Source: Limnochordia bacterium (GTDB lineage Bacteria > Bacillota > Limnochordia > Darwinibacteriales > B1SED10-159). Taken from it: a stretch of DNA of 9,344 bases. The stretch spans positions 1 to 9,344 of the forward strand of contig SLOZ01000125.1 of assembly GCA_007132255.1 (NCBI GenBank), written 5' to 3'. The notes under the pieces are model-generated. The model had not been told where the DNA came from and did not search any database. It saw nothing but the letters and a program-made list of their open reading frames with translations. This document shows, piece after piece, positions 7,484 to 9,344 of the stretch. The first letter of the stretch is position 1; every line of letters starts with the position of its first letter. The translations under genes and the position numbers were made by a program.

Positions 7484-9319
7484 CATGGCGATGATCTGCG
7501 GTATCTGCGCGAGCATCAAGGGTACAAACGTCTGCTTCTGGGCGTGGCGGAACGCTATCGGTCGCTGGGACGTTTCGGTGGTACGGTGGTGCTGCGGGAT
7601 TTGACGGCGGCTGAGCAGCAGGTGCTGTCGTGGCACTTTCGGCGGGATTACTCTGGGCAGACCCGAGCTTCGGTATCTGTAGCGAAATTTGCGGCGTCGC
7701 TTGCGGATACGCGCTTTGCTGCTTACAGCCTGCAGGAGATCGTCGAGGCCTATCTGGGTCAGCCGCTGACGACGAAGCAGGCAGAGTTGGAGCGGTTCGA
7801 ACGGGAACGCGAGGCCTTTTTTCAGCGGCTGCGGCAGGGATGCTCCGGACAGTGGGCCGCCACGTGGCTGGATGCAGTGTTGGCCGGAACAGCCATCGGT
7901 CTGCGAAGGGTTCTGCAGGCCTATGGGCGCGATGCCGGCGCAGGTTTGGCAGGCTCGCTGGAACGGGTGTGCGTGGGATTGGAGATGTTGGAGCGGCGGA
8001 CTGGCGGGCGCGGGACATTCAGCGGCTATGGGCTGAGGACGTCTGGGCCCGGTGATGCTGGTGGTGGTGGCGGTGCCGGTAGAGTTGGTAGTGCTGGTAG
8101 TGCTGGTAGTGTTGGTAGTGCTGGTAGTGCAGGTAATGCAGGTAGTGCAGGTAGTGAAAGGGACCGATGTAGGAGAGCTGATGATGCTGGTCGTGCTCAT
8201 GGTACCCGTGGCCCAAAAACAGCAGTTCCGTTTCCGCCAAGTGCGAAACGCAGACTGTCAGGGGGTGTCCCGATTCCGGCTGCCCAGTGGAAGCCGCTGC
8301 GTTTGCCGGTATTCGCAGCCGAGGTGGCTTCCGATCCCCATGCCTTTGATCTACATACCGAGTTAGGCCAGATTTTGGTGGATGCATTGTGTACGGCCTT
8401 GGATCGACCAGCGTGGCACACGAGACAGGATATGCTTGAGGTATTGTATGCTGCCGGTGTGGTCGGTGATGAAATCTCGAACTATGTGACGTGCTGGGGT
8501 TTGTTGGCATCGCGGGTCAATGACGCCGAACGCCAGGGTGGTGGAAGGTCGCAGGGGTGTCATGGCGAAGAAGCCGGCGGCGATGTTGATGCAGGTGACG
8601 TTGATGCAGGCGCTGACAACAGTGGTGGCAGCTTCGGGAGCGTTGATGTTGGTGGCGTCAGTGGTCTCCGGGATTCTGACGGTGGCGGAGACAGGTCTAG
8701 CCGGCGGCAGATTCGCAGCTTGCCGAGTGGGTCTGTGGACAAAATCTGGGAGGCTGCGCATGCGAATCGGCAGATCCTGCAGGTTCCGTTAGCATGGTTT
8801 GATGGGTTGGATCAAATCTGGGTGCCGGGTGTTGCTTGTGAGAGTCGAAAGCCTACTGCAGGTGGTCAGGGATTTGTGGTGGAAAATGCAGGCGTGTTCA
8901 GTGCGATCTTGGATGGATTGGGCGGCTCATTGGGTGAGCCAACAGACGGTGAAGGCTGCGCACTGATCTGCACCACAGGTCAGTTGAAGTTGGCAGGACT
9001 CCTGTTATTGGACCATTTGGCAGCATCGGGTGCGCAGTTATGGTACTCGGGAGACTTTGATCCTGAAGGGCTGGTCATTGCTCAGAAGTTGGTGGATCGC
9101 TATGGGGATCAGCTGCGTTTGTGGCGCTATACCGTTGAAGATTATGCAGTGTCTGTCTCGGATCAGGCAATTTCGAGTCGGCGGTTGGCAATGCTCGATG
9201 CTGTTGGCGATCGGCGGTTGGAAGCCGTTAAGGTGGAGATGCGTCGGCGTAAGCGAGCGGGTTACCAGGAGGCGCTTGTACAGCTGTTGGTGGAGGATGT
9301 TCGCCGGGCTGGTGGCTAG
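7481..9319 (+). CDS. jetD: JetD, TOPRIM-like nuclease subunit (DUF3323 + DUF2399 / TIGR02679)
   Basis: Effector subunit that in studied Wadjet systems cleaves DNA trapped by the JetABC motor. It has 612 residues, about 200 more than the usual 385-420 of TIGR02679. The N-terminal part (about 1-172) is helical and matches DUF3323, with a beta-like LGRFGGTVVLRDLT segment and LTAAEQQVLS. The conserved sequence resumes at LPVFAAEVASDPHAFD (275-290) and runs to LLASRVND (about 348), then again from about 419. The DUF2399 domain carries VVENAGVF with the likely metal-binding Glu468, ALICTTGQ, and GDFDPEGL (524-531) with Asp525 and Asp527, which is the TOPRIM-like Glu plus DxD set. The catalytic residues are therefore present. 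The extra length is explained by two low-complexity insertions (about 174-270 and 349-419). It is the last gene of the operon, coupled to jetC through TGATG. Confidence 0.93.
   Translation: MHGDDLRYLREHQGYKRLLLGVAERYRSLGRFGGTVVLRDLTAAEQQVLSWHFRRDYSGQTRASVSVAKFAASLADTRFAAYSLQEIVEAYLGQPLTTKQAELERFEREREAFFQRLRQGCSGQWAATWLDAVLAGTAIGLRRVLQAYGRDAGAGLAGSLERVCVGLEMLERRTGGRGTFSGYGLRTSGPGDAGGGGGAGRVGSAGSAGSVGSAGSAGNAGSAGSERDRCRRADDAGRAHGTRGPKTAVPFPPSAKRRLSGGVPIPAAQWKPLRLPVFAAEVASDPHAFDLHTELGQILVDALCTALDRPAWHTRQDMLEVLYAAGVVGDEISNYVTCWGLLASRVNDAERQGGGRSQGCHGEEAGGDVDAGDVDAGADNSGGSFGSVDVGGVSGLRDSDGGGDRSSRRQIRSLPSGSVDKIWEAAHANRQILQVPLAWFDGLDQIWVPGVACESRKPTAGGQGFVVENAGVFSAILDGLGGSLGEPTDGEGCALICTTGQLKLAGLLLLDHLAASGAQLWYSGDFDPEGLVIAQKLVDRYGDQLRLWRYTVEDYAVSVSDQAISSRRLAMLDAVGDRRLEAVKVEMRRRKRAGYQEALVQLLVEDVRRAGG
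7998..8290 (+). other. First low-complexity insertion in JetD
   Basis: About 97 residues (174-270) separate the N-terminal DUF3323 helices from the conserved LPVFAAEV...DPHAFD segment, where family members normally have only a short linker. It begins Gly-rich (GGRGTFSGYG, GDAGGGGG), continues as Gly-Ser-Ala repeats, then becomes Arg/Asp-rich and basic (about KTAVPFPPSAKRRLSGG). The frame stays open and the flanking conserved parts are in the same frame, so it is an insertion and not a frameshift. Confidence 0.75.
8087..8158 (+). repeat. Tandem 9-bp repeat, eight units, coding Gly-Ser-Ala
   Basis: Eight consecutive 9-base units vary around GGTAGTGCT (GGTAGTGCT three times, GGTAGTGTT, GGTAGTGCA twice, GGTAATGCA, GGTAGTGAA). 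They are in frame in JetD and read as GSA with a few changes (GSV, GNA, GSE), at residues 203-226. The order of variants (T-ending units first, A-ending units later) suggests stepwise duplication. A 9-bp unit can gain or lose copies by slippage without breaking the frame. Confidence 0.9.
8525..8737 (+). other. Second low-complexity insertion in JetD
   Basis: About 70 residues (349-419), rich in Gly, Asp, Ser and Val, interrupt the protein between LLASRVND and the helix DKIWEAAHANRQILQVPLAWF, which are adjacent in the family as I know it. The middle has a duplicated DVDAG motif. It sits just before the TOPRIM-like domain and would form an exposed acidic loop. The flanks keep the same frame. 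Confidence 0.65.
8582..8611 (+). repeat. Tandem 15-bp duplication coding DVDAG-DVDAG in JetD
   Basis: GATGTTGATGCAGGT (8582-8596) is followed at once by GACGTTGATGCAGGC (8597-8611). The two copies match at 13 of 15 bases, with both differences at third codon positions, so the peptide is identical. This suggests a duplication that has since been kept under coding constraint. Confidence 0.85.
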
Positions 9320-9344
9320 TGAGCGTCGGAGTGGCAGGAGTTGG
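9320..9344. other. Downstream end of window, nothing recognisable
   Basis: Only 25 bases follow the jetD stop. They are G-rich and include GGCAGGAG, which could be the ribosome binding site of a further gene beyond the window, but no start codon or terminator hairpin is visible. Confidence 0.4.

Noticed and set aside
8087..8158. 9-bp tandem repeat as a CRISPR array or plasmid iterons
   Set aside because: Units are contiguous with no unique spacers, are too short for CRISPR, and lie in frame inside a conserved gene with no replication gene nearby.
7020..8200. Long minus-strand open frames rich in Pro, Thr, Ser and Ala opposite the JetC tail and JetD
   Set aside because: Complement of Gly-rich repeat DNA contains few stop codons, so open frames are expected. 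They are low-complexity shadows.
8052..8366. Alternative + frame over the JetD repeat giving a Val/Leu-rich, membrane-like peptide
   Set aside because: The hydrophobic run is the mechanical result of reading the 9-bp repeat in another frame. It has no ribosome binding site, and conserved JetD sequence flanks the region in the main frame.
8520..8792. Alternative + frame across the second JetD insertion, which could mean a pair of compensating frameshifts
   Set aside because: The alternative peptide shows no recognisable DUF2399-family sequence, and both flanks of the main frame are clearly conserved and in phase. The 15-bp duplication differs only at third positions of the main frame, supporting that frame as coding.
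1..9344. Insertion sequence, integrase, attachment site, tRNA or origin
   Set aside because: No transposase or recombinase frame, no terminal inverted repeats, no tRNA-like cloverleaf and no origin-like repeats were seen. The operon may lie in a defence island, but the window does not show its borders.

Overview
The window holds one complete four-gene operon on the + strand: a Wadjet (JetABCD) plasmid-defence system, type III by its protein families. It is the conserved DUF2397 / DUF2398 / SMC-like ATPase (TIGR02680) / DUF2399 neighbourhood. I assign the families from recognised motifs, gene order, gene lengths and the absence of any unrelated gene; no database search was run. This quartet is scattered across Firmicutes, Actinobacteria and some Betaproteobacteria. 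The moderately high GC and the GGGAGG / GGAAGGG-type ribosome binding sites suggest a GC-rich Gram-positive (for example an Alicyclobacillus- or Sulfobacillus-like Firmicute), but the window cannot settle the host.

Layout. 1-259: a leader with no convincing gene, holding a weak sigma70-like promoter candidate, a small hairpin and a perfect 16-bp palindrome. 260-1723: jetA (DUF2397, kleisin-like candidate). 1724-1873: a 150-base gap with a perfect 14-bp palindrome, the only real gap in the operon. 1874-3022: jetB (DUF2398, MukE/KITE-like candidate). 3015-7481: jetC (1488-residue SMC/MukB-like ATPase with Walker A, signature and Walker B all intact), overlapping jetB by 8 bases. 7481-9319: jetD (DUF3323 + DUF2399, TOPRIM-like nuclease), starting inside the jetC stop codon (TGATG). 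9320-9344: 25 bases with nothing recognisable.

How the genes work together: by analogy with studied Wadjet systems, JetA, JetB and JetC form an SMC motor complex that extrudes DNA loops and senses small closed circles, and JetD cleaves the DNA, so plasmids are destroyed while the chromosome is spared.

What is unusual is not the system but this version of it. JetC carries a Gly-rich, repeat-containing C-terminal tail of about 105 residues, and JetD carries two low-complexity insertions (about 97 and 70 residues), one built on a 9-bp Gly-Ser-Ala tandem repeat. All three lie within about 1.6 kb across the jetC-jetD junction, while jetA, jetB and the body of jetC are free of such sequence.
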